Shown: positions 1 through 8,608 of the stretch, piece by piece | Layout of the letters: each line of letters begins with the position of its first letter | Numbering within the stretch: position 1 is the first letter of the stretch | The notes under the pieces: generated by a model | Seen by the model: only the letters and a program-made list of their open reading frames with translations | Databases searched by the model: none | Told to the model about the DNA's origin: nothing | NCBI GenBank assembly: GCA_965653565.1 | Contig: CBFHAI010000013.1 | Location: 31,941 to 95,940, forward strand | DNA: 64,000 nt | Direction of reading: 5' to 3' | Source: JALCLA01 sp965653565 | Lineage (GTDB): Bacteria > Pseudomonadota > Gammaproteobacteria > Xanthomonadales > Xanthomonadaceae | Position numbers and translations under genes: made by a program

Positions 1-747
1 CTCGCAACGACGACGTGGTCGACAGTCTCGATCTACGCGAAGTTGATGGCCGGTTCCACCGAGTTCACCAATATGCAGCCGTCGCCGGGCAAGCACGGCT
101 TCATGGACGTGCGCGACTACGAAGATGCGAGCCAGACCTTGCGGATCGCACGCGTTCCCTTCCGCGAATTGTTTGCCCTTGGCAAACCGCTGTGCGAGCC
201 GGTCGCGCTGTACGGGCATTACGCCTACCTGATCGACTACACCTACGCCGCGAGTGCGGCGCACGTCTGCGGGTCAACGAAAAACGTGCAGTTCGGCGGA
301 ATGGCGGAATCCGGTCGCGGACGTCTGATGGGCTTGCATCGGGATGCGTGGCTCGCGATCGGAATGTCGCCGGAAACTTGGCTAGGTTCGCTCGGCATCC
401 GCCGGCCTCACGAAATCTGGCACAGCCCGGTACCGTTGGTGCCCGTGGTTCCCACGTTTTCCAACTTTCCGCGTTCGCTGTCTCACGTCGATGGCATCTT
501 CACGGTGGAAGGAAAAGCAGCCCCACAGTTGGCGGTTCTGATCTCGCACCGCGCACATCGCTATCTGTCGTTCAAGGTGATTCGCGCGCGCGCCGACGGA
601 CGCGATATCGCCGCGCGCTATTCGGATCTGACGTCCGCAATCTTCGTCGCGCCGGCCAATGATTCCGGCCAGGTCGTGCATTGGCAGTTCGATATCGAAG
701 CCAGTGAGGCCTATGTCGATGTGTTGACGTTTGCGGGGCGGGAGTAG
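1..747 (+). CDS. Hypothetical protein, 3' part (truncated by window start)
   Basis: The frame is open from the first base and ends in TAG at 745-747, so the gene begins outside the window. About 248 residues are visible. They look coding: codons are GC-rich in the third position and hydrophobic and aromatic residues are well mixed (for example WHSPVPLVPVVPTFSNFP around the middle). I see no signal peptide or membrane segment in the visible part, and I do not recognise the family. An internal ATG at 46-48 could be mistaken for a start, but the frame is open upstream of it. No function is proposed. Confidence 0.6.
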   Translation, partial: LATTTWSTVSIYAKLMAGSTEFTNMQPSPGKHGFMDVRDYEDASQTLRIARVPFRELFALGKPLCEPVALYGHYAYLIDYTYAASAAHVCGSTKNVQFGGMAESGRGRLMGLHRDAWLAIGMSPETWLGSLGIRRPHEIWHSPVPLVPVVPTFSNFPRSLSHVDGIFTVEGKAAPQLAVLISHRAHRYLSFKVIRARADGRDIAARYSDLTSAIFVAPANDSGQVVHWQFDIEASEAYVDVLTFAGRE

Positions 748-1200
748 GGCGGGTCGGAGTTGCCGGGAGCCGGGAATCGGGAAAAGAGCGACGCTCGCTC
801 CGTTGATGTCGGTTTTGGTTTTCCGATTACTTCTCGCTCTGGTTCCGGCGACTTCAGTGAAAAGCAGGACGCAGAGTTCGCAGAGGAAAGGTAGAGAGGG
901 CGCAGAGAAAGAATGAAATCGGGCTCGGCTTCTCATAAATTACTTCCTCCGTGCCCTCTCTGCTTTTCCTCTGCGCCCTCTGTGTCCCGCCCTTGCTTCC
1001 GCAGCCACAAAACCCGAGCCGAGCCCGCCCAGATGACGCCCCGCGTTGCTTCCTGACGCACCACATCCGCGCACGGCAATCAACGACGCAGCGCGTCAAT
1101 TTGCGGAAATTGCTGGTATCGGCGAAGTGTGATCGCCTCGTTTTGCGTCATGCCGGTCGTCGCGCGACGATCTCGCCGTCCGCAAGCCGAGAGCCGAAAT
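748..1200. other. Gene-free stretch with repeat arms
   Basis: No convincing gene is visible in these 450 bases. It holds one arm of the GGGAATCGGG repeat (about 763-785) and a 44-base inverted pair of the GGACGCAGAG repeat family (864-907 and 947-990, about 36 of 44 positions complementary) separated by about 39 bases. Short open frames overlap the repeats and look like chance. The last 200 bases should hold the promoter of the gene starting at 1201, but I could not pick convincing -35/-10 boxes. Confidence 0.6.
864..990. repeat. Inverted pair of GGACGCAGAG-type intergenic repeats
   Basis: The arm at 864-907 (starting GCAGGACGCAGAG) and the arm at 947-990 (ending TGTGTCCCGC) are reverse complements at about 36 of 44 positions, so the transcript could form a long hairpin with a loop of about 39 bases. 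Related single arms lie at 6719-6775 and 27032-27080. The element sits only between genes. It resembles a REP/MITE-like dispersed repeat rather than a terminator, because no T-run follows. Confidence 0.65.
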
Positions 1201-4200
1201 ATGACGGGTGTCGAACAGATGATGGGTTTTGCGTCGCGCATCGCGGCCTTGTTCGTGGCCTGCATCGGGCTCGCCTGCGCGCAGGCGCACGTGCCGGGCG
1301 CGGGCTTGCCGTCCACCACCTGGAACGCCGGCACCAAGCTGGCGGAGTTCGCGCACGGCGGCCGCATCACGACGTTCCATCGCGGTCTGGTGTACATGGG
1401 CGGCCACGACAACCAGGCCACCTGGATTTACGACATTTCCAATCCGCAGTCGCCGCGATTGCGCTGCACCGCGCCCACCGAAGGCAATAGCCACGTCTGG
1501 TACAAGATCGGCGATCTGTTCTATCGGCAGAATCTGAGGGATTTCGGCAGAACACCTCCGCTGTTCGCCGACTTCAGCAACTTCAATCTTTCCGCTTCGA
1601 GCAACCCGTGCGCGTGGCAGCAGTGGACGACGCCGATCTACAATTTTCCCGTGAGCGATGCCAAGCTCGGCGGAGATTTCTGGATATCCACCTATCCGTA
1701 TGCCTACGGCTATACGGATTATCCGCTGGATCCGCACTTCGGCTGGTGGCCGCCGGCTTTCGGCGAGAACGCGCCGCGCAAGGATCTGAATGCCGAGATG
1801 GGAATCGTGGCGGGCAATCGTTTCCGCATCGCCAATCTGCTGTTCTTCACGCCGGGTGACGGGCAACAGGGCGTCGCGGTGTTCGACATCGGCGACCCGG
1901 CGAGTCCGCGTCTGCTGGATGTGCTGCAGGGCAATTACCTGCAATACACCACCACCTGGCAGGTGTGGCGCAATTACCTGGTGATGCTGATCGGGCACGG
2001 CGGCAACGGGCCGGACGCCAATGCCAATGCGCTGGTGGTCGATTTTTCCGATCCGACCAATCTGCGCGTGGCGTGGACCATCCCGCTGAAGCCGTCGGGC
2101 GCCAACACCGACAACTACATGCCCGGCCGCTACGTGCATTTCCAGGACCACTACGCCTTCGCCGGCCACGTCGCCGACGGTCGCGGCGGCGGCCACGGCG
2201 TGAAGTACAACATGCTCACGCGCAAGGTCGAGATGACCTTCGATCCGAGCAACACCGGCACCGATTTCCAGTGGATTCCGATCGGCCATCTGCTTTTTGT
2301 CTCCGGCTCCGAGCTCAGCGGTAGCGCCTCGGCGATCTTCGCGCACCAGAACGGACTCGATCGCACGCCGCCGACCGTCGGTTACCACTTGCCGGCGAAC
2401 AACGCGGTGAATCAGCCGCGCGCTACCGTCGTCGGCCTCGTCATCAACGAGCTACTCGATTCCACCACGGTCAACGAACAGACCATCCAGCTGCGTGTGC
2501 TCGGTGGCGATCCGGTGCCGGCGATCGTGATGCACACCAGCTACGACGTGATCAATGTGACGCCGGTGAGTCCGCTGCTGGCCGATACGACCTACGAAGT
2601 GCGGCTGGTCGCCAACGGCGTGCGCGACGTCGCTGGCAACGGCATTGCAGCGAAAAGTTTTTTCTTCTCGACCGGCAACACGGTGCAGGCCGCACCTGAA
2701 ATCCAGTCGTTGTCGGCCAATCCGGCGAGCCCCGTTCAAGCCGGTCAGTCTGTCGCGTTCAACGCGGTCGCGGTGAATGCCACGCAATTCAGCTGGGACT
2801 TCGGCGACGGCAGCGCGCCGACCGCCTGGGCCGCAACGCCGGCGGCGAATCATCCGTATGCGACGCCCGGCGTGTATGTGGCGCGATTGCAGGCACGCAA
2901 CGGCACCGGCGGCGTCGTCAGTGCGACGTTGCGAATGGTCGTGAACCCGATCGCCGCGGCGCAGGCGCCAGCGGCGTCGACATCGATTCTGGTCGCCGGC
3001 GATCGCGTCTGGGTGCTCAATCCCGATCACGGCAGCGTGGCGGTGTTCCATGCCGACACCCGGCAGCGGCTCGCCGTGCATCCGGTGTGCAGCGATCCGC
3101 GCAGCCTGGCGCGTGACGGCGCGGGCAAGATCTGGATCGCCTGTCGTGGCGACGATCGACTGGTGGCCTTGAATGCCGACGGTAGCGCGGGCGGCTCGCT
3201 GGCCACCGGCTACGGCACCGCGCCGGCCGCGGTGCTGTTCGATGCCGCCGGCACGACCGGCTATGCGACGTTGACCGGAACGCGCAACGTCCTGCGGTTC
3301 ACTGCCGCCACGGCCAGCGAGAACGCACCGCGTGTCGCACTCGGTTTTGCCGCCGAAGCATTGGCGCGTGCGGGAAATCGTTTGTACGCGGCGCGGCTGA
3401 AATCGGCCGACGATGCCGGCCGCATCGCCGCGCTCGATCTCGCCTCGTTCACCGCGGTGGCCGGCAGCAGCGGCAACCCCGGCATCGCCTTGCCGCTCGA
3501 TACCACGTCGGCCGATTCGAGCACGGCCGGCCGCGGCCTGCCGAACTATCTCGCCGCGCTCGCGGTATCGCCCGACAATTCGCGCGTCTGGTTCGCCGCG
3601 AAGAAGGACAATATCCTGCGCGGCGTCGCGCGCGAAAACACCGAGCTGGATTTCGACAAGACGGTGCGCGTGCTGATCGGCACCGTCGACACGGCCGGCG
3701 CCAGCGAGCGCGTCGCCGCGCGGCGCGACATCGACAACAGTTCGCTGGCATTGGCCCTGGCACCGTCGCCCGGCGGCGCACTGTTGTTCGTCGCGCTGGC
3801 CGGCAACGATCGCATCGTCGCGCTCGATCCTTGGCAGGGCGCGGAAGTAGCACGCGTGGACGTCGGCGCGGCGCCGCGCGGCCTGGCCGTCGACGCGGCG
3901 CGCGGCCGACTGTGGGTGCGCAACGACATCGGCCGCAGCGTCACGGTGCTCGACATCGCTGCTTTGAGCGGGCAGGGCACGCCATCGATGCCGGTACTGG
4001 GCACGGCGGCGTCGGTCACTGCCGAGGTGCTGCCCGCCAGCGTGCTGGCCGGCAAACGTATCTTCTATCGCGCCGAAGACGCGCGCATGAGCGCCGATGC
4101 CTACATCGCCTGCGCCTCGTGCCATCTCGATGGCGGCGGCGACGGCCGCGTGTGGGACTTCACTCAGCGCGGCGAAGGCCTGCGCCGCACCATGCCGCTC

Positions 4201-5124
4201 AACGGCCGCGCCGGCGTGGCGCACGGGCCGCTGCACTGGACCGCGAACTTCGACGAAGTGCAGGACTTCGAGCACGATATCCGCGAAGGTTTCGGCGGCA
4301 CTGGCCTGATGGCCAACGCGCAATTCTTCGCCAACGGCCGCGACACGCCGATGGGCGGCGCGAAGGCGGGCGTGTCGGCCGATCTCGATGCGCTTTCGGC
4401 CTACGTCTCGAGTCTCAACAAGTTCGGCAGAAGTCCGCATCGGGTCGACGCCAACACGCTGAGCGTGAGCGCCGCCGCCGGTCGTACCTTGTTCGGCCAG
4501 CTCGGTTGCGCACGCTGCCACGGTGGCGCCGCGTTCACCGACAGCGGATCGAAACGCTGGCACGATGTCGGTACCGTCGCGGCCACCGACATGCGCGCCG
4601 GCCGCGTGCTGCAGGGCTTCGATACACCGACGCTGCGCGGTCTGTGGCACGAAACGCGTTTCATGCACGACGGCCGCAACGCCGATCCGCTCGCCGCGCT
4701 CACGACGACGCCGGCCGGCCGCCACGGCGCCGTCGGTACGCTGAGCGACACGCAGCGCCAGCAGTTGCGCGACTATCTGCTATCGATCGACGACAACGAA
4801 CCGGCCGCGCCGGCGCCGTTCGCGCTGCAGATCGCCGAGCCGCGCTCGGGCGAGCAGGCCGATCCGGGACGTCCGCTGCAAGTGACCGTCAATTCCGATC
4901 TCGCCGGCCTCGCCCGCATCGACGCGCTGCTCGACGGCGTCGTCGTCGCGACCGACACCGCCGCTCCGTGGCAAGTGGAGTTCGCTGTCACCGCCGGCAG
5001 CCGCCCGCAACTGCAACTGCGCGCGACGCACACTTCGGGCGCCATCACCTACGGATGGCCGCAGCCGGTCGAAGTGAGTTCGCAGATCGGCGGCCTGTTC
5101 CGCAATGGCTTCGAATCGCCGTAA
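1201..5124 (+). CDS. Secreted multidomain protein: beta-propeller, Ig-like, PKD and di-haem cytochrome c domains
   Basis: About 1307 residues with an N-terminal signal peptide (hydrophobic stretch LFVACIGLACAQA). In order: an LVIVD-like repeat region with 'VYDISNP'-type blades (to about 380); a Big_5-type Ig domain (about 400-500, opening TPPTVGYHLPANNA); a PKD domain (about 500-590, with WDFGDGS); a YVTN-type propeller (about 595-930); a cytochrome c region with two CxxCH sites (CASCH at about 971, CARCH at about 1103) and a MauG-like 'FMHDGR' segment; then an Ig-like tail ending in LFRNGFESP. Known of the families: two CxxCH motifs in this context point to covalent haem and periplasmic or extracellular redox work, perhaps peroxidase-like. 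The substrate is unknown. The ATG at 1201 was chosen because the signal peptide follows directly; an in-frame GTG at 1129 would bury it. Followed by a strong terminator. Confidence 0.8.
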   Translation: MTGVEQMMGFASRIAALFVACIGLACAQAHVPGAGLPSTTWNAGTKLAEFAHGGRITTFHRGLVYMGGHDNQATWIYDISNPQSPRLRCTAPTEGNSHVWYKIGDLFYRQNLRDFGRTPPLFADFSNFNLSASSNPCAWQQWTTPIYNFPVSDAKLGGDFWISTYPYAYGYTDYPLDPHFGWWPPAFGENAPRKDLNAEMGIVAGNRFRIANLLFFTPGDGQQGVAVFDIGDPASPRLLDVLQGNYLQYTTTWQVWRNYLVMLIGHGGNGPDANANALVVDFSDPTNLRVAWTIPLKPSGANTDNYMPGRYVHFQDHYAFAGHVADGRGGGHGVKYNMLTRKVEMTFDPSNTGTDFQWIPIGHLLFVSGSELSGSASAIFAHQNGLDRTPPTVGYHLPANNAVNQPRATVVGLVINELLDSTTVNEQTIQLRVLGGDPVPAIVMHTSYDVINVTPVSPLLADTTYEVRLVANGVRDVAGNGIAAKSFFFSTGNTVQAAPEIQSLSANPASPVQAGQSVAFNAVAVNATQFSWDFGDGSAPTAWAATPAANHPYATPGVYVARLQARNGTGGVVSATLRMVVNPIAAAQAPAASTSILVAGDRVWVLNPDHGSVAVFHADTRQRLAVHPVCSDPRSLARDGAGKIWIACRGDDRLVALNADGSAGGSLATGYGTAPAAVLFDAAGTTGYATLTGTRNVLRFTAATASENAPRVALGFAAEALARAGNRLYAARLKSADDAGRIAALDLASFTAVAGSSGNPGIALPLDTTSADSSTAGRGLPNYLAALAVSPDNSRVWFAAKKDNILRGVARENTELDFDKTVRVLIGTVDTAGASERVAARRDIDNSSLALALAPSPGGALLFVALAGNDRIVALDPWQGAEVARVDVGAAPRGLAVDAARGRLWVRNDIGRSVTVLDIAALSGQGTPSMPVLGTAASVTAEVLPASVLAGKRIFYRAEDARMSADAYIACASCHLDGGGDGRVWDFTQRGEGLRRTMPLNGRAGVAHGPLHWTANFDEVQDFEHDIREGFGGTGLMANAQFFANGRDTPMGGAKAGVSADLDALSAYVSSLNKFGRSPHRVDANTLSVSAAAGRTLFGQLGCARCHGGAAFTDSGSKRWHDVGTVAATDMRAGRVLQGFDTPTLRGLWHETRFMHDGRNADPLAALTTTPAGRHGAVGTLSDTQRQQLRDYLLSIDDNEPAAPAPFALQIAEPRSGEQADPGRPLQVTVNSDLAGLARIDALLDGVVVATDTAAPWQVEFAVTAGSRPQLQLRATHTSGAITYGWPQPVEVSSQIGGLFRNGFESP

Positions 5125-5178
5125 CGACGAAAGGATCGTCCAAGAACAAAAAGCGTACCGATGCATGGATGCCCTGCA

Positions 5179-5212
5179 GCAGCGAGCGAAAGCTCGCTGC
5201 TTTTTTTTTTTT
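5179..5212 (+). terminator. Rho-independent terminator
   Basis: A perfect 9-bp stem GCAGCGAGC / GCTCGCTGC with a GAAA tetraloop is followed by twelve T residues (5201-5212). It lies 55 bases after the stop of the large di-haem protein and separates it from the propeller gene at 5381. Confidence 0.93.
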
Positions 5213-5380
5213 CGTCGCGGCATGACTTGCGGCACAGGATTTTCCACACGGCGCAGCGCGTCGCGCGGAAGCGCAAAATCAGCACAAAACGCGCCGATGC
5301 GAATCTTTTGTTCGGCGCGTTAGACGGCTCCGGTATCGCCGCGCACGGGGCGCGAGCGGCTGTTTCCGAAGGGAGTCGTA

Positions 5381-6658
5381 ATGCATTTGCAATCCTCGTT
5401 CTCTCGCCGATCGAGCCTGCAGCGTCTGGCTGCTGCCTCGTTGGCGTTGCTGTTGGTGTCCGGCGTGCAGGCCGGCGTGCTCGAAACCGACGATCCCGAT
5501 GCCAGTCCGAACCTGGGATTGATGCGCAACGATGCCGCCGGCGGTCTCACCACGGGCCATGTCTACGCGCTCGCACCGCATCCGCACGGCGGCATGATCG
5601 CCGGCGGCGATTTCCTGCAGACCGGCGACGGCACGGCGCGCACGCATCTATTGCGCGTGCTGCCCGACGGCACGCTCGATGAGAATTTCGATGTGGCTCT
5701 CACCTCGAACGGCGCGGCCCACGTCAACGCCATCGCCGCCGACGCCACCGGCATCTACATCGGCGGCAGCTGGCAGAACGTCGACGGCACGTTCCGTCCG
5801 ACCTTGGCCAAGCTCGATCTGCAGGGCGAATTGGTCGAGAGCTGGAACAGTGGCCTCGACGACAACGACGTCGTGCATGCGCTGGCGCTCGGCGGCGGCC
5901 AGTTGTACGTCGGCGGCGGCATCGTCACCGACGATCTGTGGGGCCTGGCGAAAGTGGATGCGCAGAGCGGCGTACGCGATCTGCGCTGGCGTGCGCAAAC
6001 GCAGACGCGCGTCATCGCCGAGCCGAGCGGCGGCGCGCGCGGCAGCGTGCATTCGCTGCTCTACACCGGCACCGATCTGATCGTCGGCGGCAACTTCGAA
6101 CAGATCGCCGGCGTACCGCGCCGCTATATCGCGCGGCTGTCGCTGCAGGCGCCGGCGCAGGACGAGCCGGGCGTCGACGAACAGGTGAGCGTGTCGGCCT
6201 ATCAGGTGAACCTGTCGGGCATCGTCTACAGCCTCGCGCGCGATGCGCGCAGCGGACAGGTGTACGCCGGCGGACGTTTCTTCGTCGGCCAGCACAATAA
6301 TCTGGTGCGCACCGATGCGGCCGGCATCGTCGACGGCGGCTTCAAGCCGAATCCGTCGGCCGGCGTGATGGCGCTGGCGTTGACGCGCGGCGCGCTCTAC
6401 TACGGCGGCGATTTCCGCGACAACGCGGGCCAGCCGTTGAACCTGGTGCGCACGCCGCTCGCCGGCAGCGGCGCCGTCGATGCGACGTGGCTGCCGCTGC
6501 CGAACGATCATGTGCGGGCGCTTTCGTGGGATGCCGGCGGACAGCGGCTATGGGCCGGCGGCAAGTTCGCGATGATGGGAGCGAATGCGCGCAATGGATT
6601 CGCGCGGTTTTCGTTCGCCGGTACGGATCTGATCTTCCGCGACGGATTGGAGGATTGA
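5381..6658 (+). CDS. Secreted delta-60-repeat beta-propeller protein
   Basis: 425 residues with a signal peptide (LAAASLALLLVSGVQA). The body is a run of propeller-like repeats of about 55-60 residues, each with a 'GG.F' turn and blades such as LLRVLPDGTLDENFD, which is the signature of the delta-60 repeat family (seven or so copies expected). No catalytic motif is visible, so a binding or surface role is likely. The C-terminus DLIFRDGLED matches the F-x-[ND]-G-[FL]-E tag seen on three other secreted proteins here. The start has a good ribosome site (GAAGGGAGT, 4 bases before ATG). The preceding terminator suggests its own promoter in 5213-5380. Confidence 0.82.
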   Translation: MHLQSSFSRRSSLQRLAAASLALLLVSGVQAGVLETDDPDASPNLGLMRNDAAGGLTTGHVYALAPHPHGGMIAGGDFLQTGDGTARTHLLRVLPDGTLDENFDVALTSNGAAHVNAIAADATGIYIGGSWQNVDGTFRPTLAKLDLQGELVESWNSGLDDNDVVHALALGGGQLYVGGGIVTDDLWGLAKVDAQSGVRDLRWRAQTQTRVIAEPSGGARGSVHSLLYTGTDLIVGGNFEQIAGVPRRYIARLSLQAPAQDEPGVDEQVSVSAYQVNLSGIVYSLARDARSGQVYAGGRFFVGQHNNLVRTDAAGIVDGGFKPNPSAGVMALALTRGALYYGGDFRDNAGQPLNLVRTPLAGSGAVDATWLPLPNDHVRALSWDAGGQRLWAGGKFAMMGANARNGFARFSFAGTDLIFRDGLED

Positions 6659-6667
6659 TCGGTGCTT

Positions 6668-6699
6668 CGCCGCGCATTTGACGGTGCGCGGCGTTGCTT
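6668..6699. terminator. Hairpin between convergent genes
   Basis: A 9-bp stem CGCCGCGCA / TGCGCGGCG (6668-6676 and 6685-6693) with an 8-base loop, followed by TTGCTTT, lies just after the stop of the delta-60 protein and upstream of the 3' end of the minus-strand esterase. It probably ends the plus-strand transcript. The T-run is imperfect. Confidence 0.55.
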
Positions 6700-6718
6700 T
6701 GGTGCTGGCTAGTAGAGC

Positions 6719-6775
6719 AAGAGAAGGACGCAGAGGACGCAGAGATTCAAGAGAAAGGACGCGAAGAAGAGCGGA
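6719..6775 (+). repeat. GGACGCAGAG-type intergenic repeat, single arm
   Basis: The core 6735-6766 (GGACGCAGAGATTCAAGAGA then AAGGACGCGAAG) differs from the copy at 27034-27065 at only two of 32 positions. It lies between convergent genes. Same family as the inverted pair at 864-990. Confidence 0.65.
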
Positions 6776-6884
6776 GGTGGAAATTGGAAAATGCGACGGG
6801 CGATAGCCGCCGCTGACGCGGTTGTGTAGATGATTCGTCGGGCGAGGTTGGCGGGGTTACGGATAATCGCGTCACGCTGCGGCG

Positions 6885-7949
6885 TCAGTGCGGTTTGGGA
6901 TGGGCGAGGAAGAATCGCAGCATCTCGGCGGAGGCGTCCGGGCCTTGCTGGGCGGTGTAGGAACCGTCGGGGCTGCCGCCGGACCAGGCGTGGCCGAGGC
7001 CGTGGACGGTCCAGGATTCGGCGCTCGGCGTGCCGAGCAAGCGCGCGAAGGTTTCGCGGGTGAAGCCGGCGGATTTCTCGGCGACGGATCGACGCAAGCC
7101 GGCGGCGACGAAGGCTTGCAACACTTGCTCGGCGTTGGCCGGATGGACCGTGGCGTCGCCGTCTCCGTGGAAGACGATCACCGGCAGCGGGTTGGCTGCG
7201 TCGCCTGTCGAGGTGCGGGCCGACGCTTGCTTCATTGCAGCGAACGCCGAAGGCACATCCGAGGCCGCGCCGGGGGCGAGGCCGGAGTGCACGCCGATCG
7301 CGGCGAACAGGTCGGGATATTCGCGGCCGAGGATCGCGGCCATCGCGCCGCCGGCGGAAAGTCCGGCGGCATATACGCGGTCGGGGTCGATATTTTCGGT
7401 CGCGATGATGTGTCGCGTGAGGGCGGCCAGTTGCGCCGGCTCGCCGTGGTCGCGATGTTGATCGCCGGGGCGGAACCAGTTCCAGCAGCGCGCGCCGTTC
7501 GCATGCGCACCCTGCGTCGGATACAACACGACGGCGCCGATTTTCTCGGCCAGCAGATTCATCCGTGTGCCGGCGGCGAAATCGTCGGGGTCCTGCGTGC
7601 AGCCGTGCAGCATCACGAGCAGCGGACGCGGCGCGCCGGAGGGATTGGGCGGCAGGAAAATCTTGTAGTGGCGAAAGCCGGCAGGCGATTGGTGCGTGCC
7701 AGCGATGAATCGCGCGGTGTCGTCGGTCGGGACGACAGCGGGTTCGCGGACAACCTCGTCGACCGGATTCCAGACGCGCCGCGGCATCGGTGGCATCGTC
7801 GCCGGAGTGAGGCCGGCCTCGCGCAGCGCGCGTTCGATCGTCGTGCCGGGGTTAGTCGTGCCGGGGTCGAACGCGAACGCCGGCTTCGCGCGTTTCGCGG
7901 GCATCGCGGGCAGTAAACGTTTCCAGATTTTGGCGCCAAATAATTTCAT
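6885..7949 (-). CDS. PHB-depolymerase-family esterase
   Basis: 354 residues, alpha/beta hydrolase of the esterase/PHB depolymerase family (feruloyl esterase-like). Visible catalytic set: oxyanion segment 'VMLHGCTQDPDDF', lipase box GLSAGGAM with Ser at about 197, Asp in HGDGDATVHP at about 263, and His in GLGHAWSGG at about 320. The 'GCTQ' motif and the Trp-rich 'RCWNWF' are typical of the family. Substrates could be short polyhydroxyalkanoate chains or ester-linked plant aromatics; the sequence does not decide. No clear signal peptide is seen; the N-terminus is basic (MKLFGAKIWKRLLP). The start at 7949 follows a GGA-type site. It lies 26 bases downstream of the ribbon-helix-helix gene, so the two form an operon. 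Confidence 0.85.
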   Translation of the reverse strand: MKLFGAKIWKRLLPAMPAKRAKPAFAFDPGTTNPGTTIERALREAGLTPATMPPMPRRVWNPVDEVVREPAVVPTDDTARFIAGTHQSPAGFRHYKIFLPPNPSGAPRPLLVMLHGCTQDPDDFAAGTRMNLLAEKIGAVVLYPTQGAHANGARCWNWFRPGDQHRDHGEPAQLAALTRHIIATENIDPDRVYAAGLSAGGAMAAILGREYPDLFAAIGVHSGLAPGAASDVPSAFAAMKQASARTSTGDAANPLPVIVFHGDGDATVHPANAEQVLQAFVAAGLRRSVAEKSAGFTRETFARLLGTPSAESWTVHGLGHAWSGGSPDGSYTAQQGPDASAEMLRFFLAHPKPH

Positions 7950-7975
7950 CGTGTCCAATTCATCTTTTTCGGGTT

Positions 7976-8398
7976 TCAGCGCATACGGGAGGCGAGGGCG
8001 GCCTTGACGCTGGCCGGAGCATTGAAGGCGCCGAGCACGCGCACCGATTCGATCGTCGCCAGCGCCAGTTCGGGCGTCACGTCGGCGGCGATGCTGGCCA
8101 GGCCCAGCACGTTCAACTGCAATTTCTCGCCCGCATCGCGCAGGGCTTCCAGATCGGCGCGCGAGAAATGCTGCAGACCCAGCACCAGCGTCTTGCGCGA
8201 AGCGGCCAGCCGCAGCACGTCGTGGTGGTGCAGTAGCAATTGGCGGATCGCGGTGCGGATGAAATCGGTGCGATTCGAATAGAAGCCTTCGCTCACCAGC
8301 AGATCGATCTGGCCCAGATCGACGAAGCCGAGGTTGATGGTGACCTTCTCGCTTTCGGGTAGGGTCGTGGTGGTGCGGGTGAGGGCTTTGCTGGGCAT
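7976..8398 (-). CDS. Ribbon-helix-helix (CopG-type) regulator
   Basis: 140 residues. The segment 'EKVTINLGFVDLGQIDLLV' followed by 'YSNRTDFIRTAIRQLL' reads as beta strand, helix, S/N-R-T-D-F-I-R turn and helix, the ribbon-helix-helix DNA-binding fold. The roughly 80-residue C-terminal part is helical and unassigned; proteins of this shape are annotated as CopG-family regulators. It is the first gene of a two-gene unit with the esterase and is divergent from rmlB, so autoregulation of the esterase operon is a reasonable guess. ATG at 8398 was chosen because the conserved region begins soon after; an in-frame ATG 18 bases upstream is possible. Confidence 0.72.
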   Translation of the reverse strand: MPSKALTRTTTTLPESEKVTINLGFVDLGQIDLLVSEGFYSNRTDFIRTAIRQLLLHHHDVLRLAASRKTLVLGLQHFSRADLEALRDAGEKLQLNVLGLASIAADVTPELALATIESVRVLGAFNAPASVKAALASRMR

Positions 8399-8608
8399 GG
8401 GCCATCCTAGTTCCATCCAAGTGGATGGTGCAAGCAAGCCCGGCCTTTGCCCGGAACCAAGTTCCCGCGGAGCAGGCTCGTGTTTGGGGGAGCCTGCCGT
8501 CCGGCTCGTAATAGAATGCGCGGCGCAGCGTGGTGCGCGCCGCGCCGCGCTCCGGCCGCCGCGCGTTGCCGCCCGCGCCGCCCTCCGAATCCCGACCTGC
8601 GAACCCAC

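Noticed and set aside
1129..1200. A longer start (GTG at 1129) for the di-haem protein
   Set aside because: It would place 24 extra residues before the signal peptide.
2452..4725. A long minus-strand frame opposite the di-haem protein
   Set aside because: Arg/His-rich composition typical of antisense high-GC frames; no family match.
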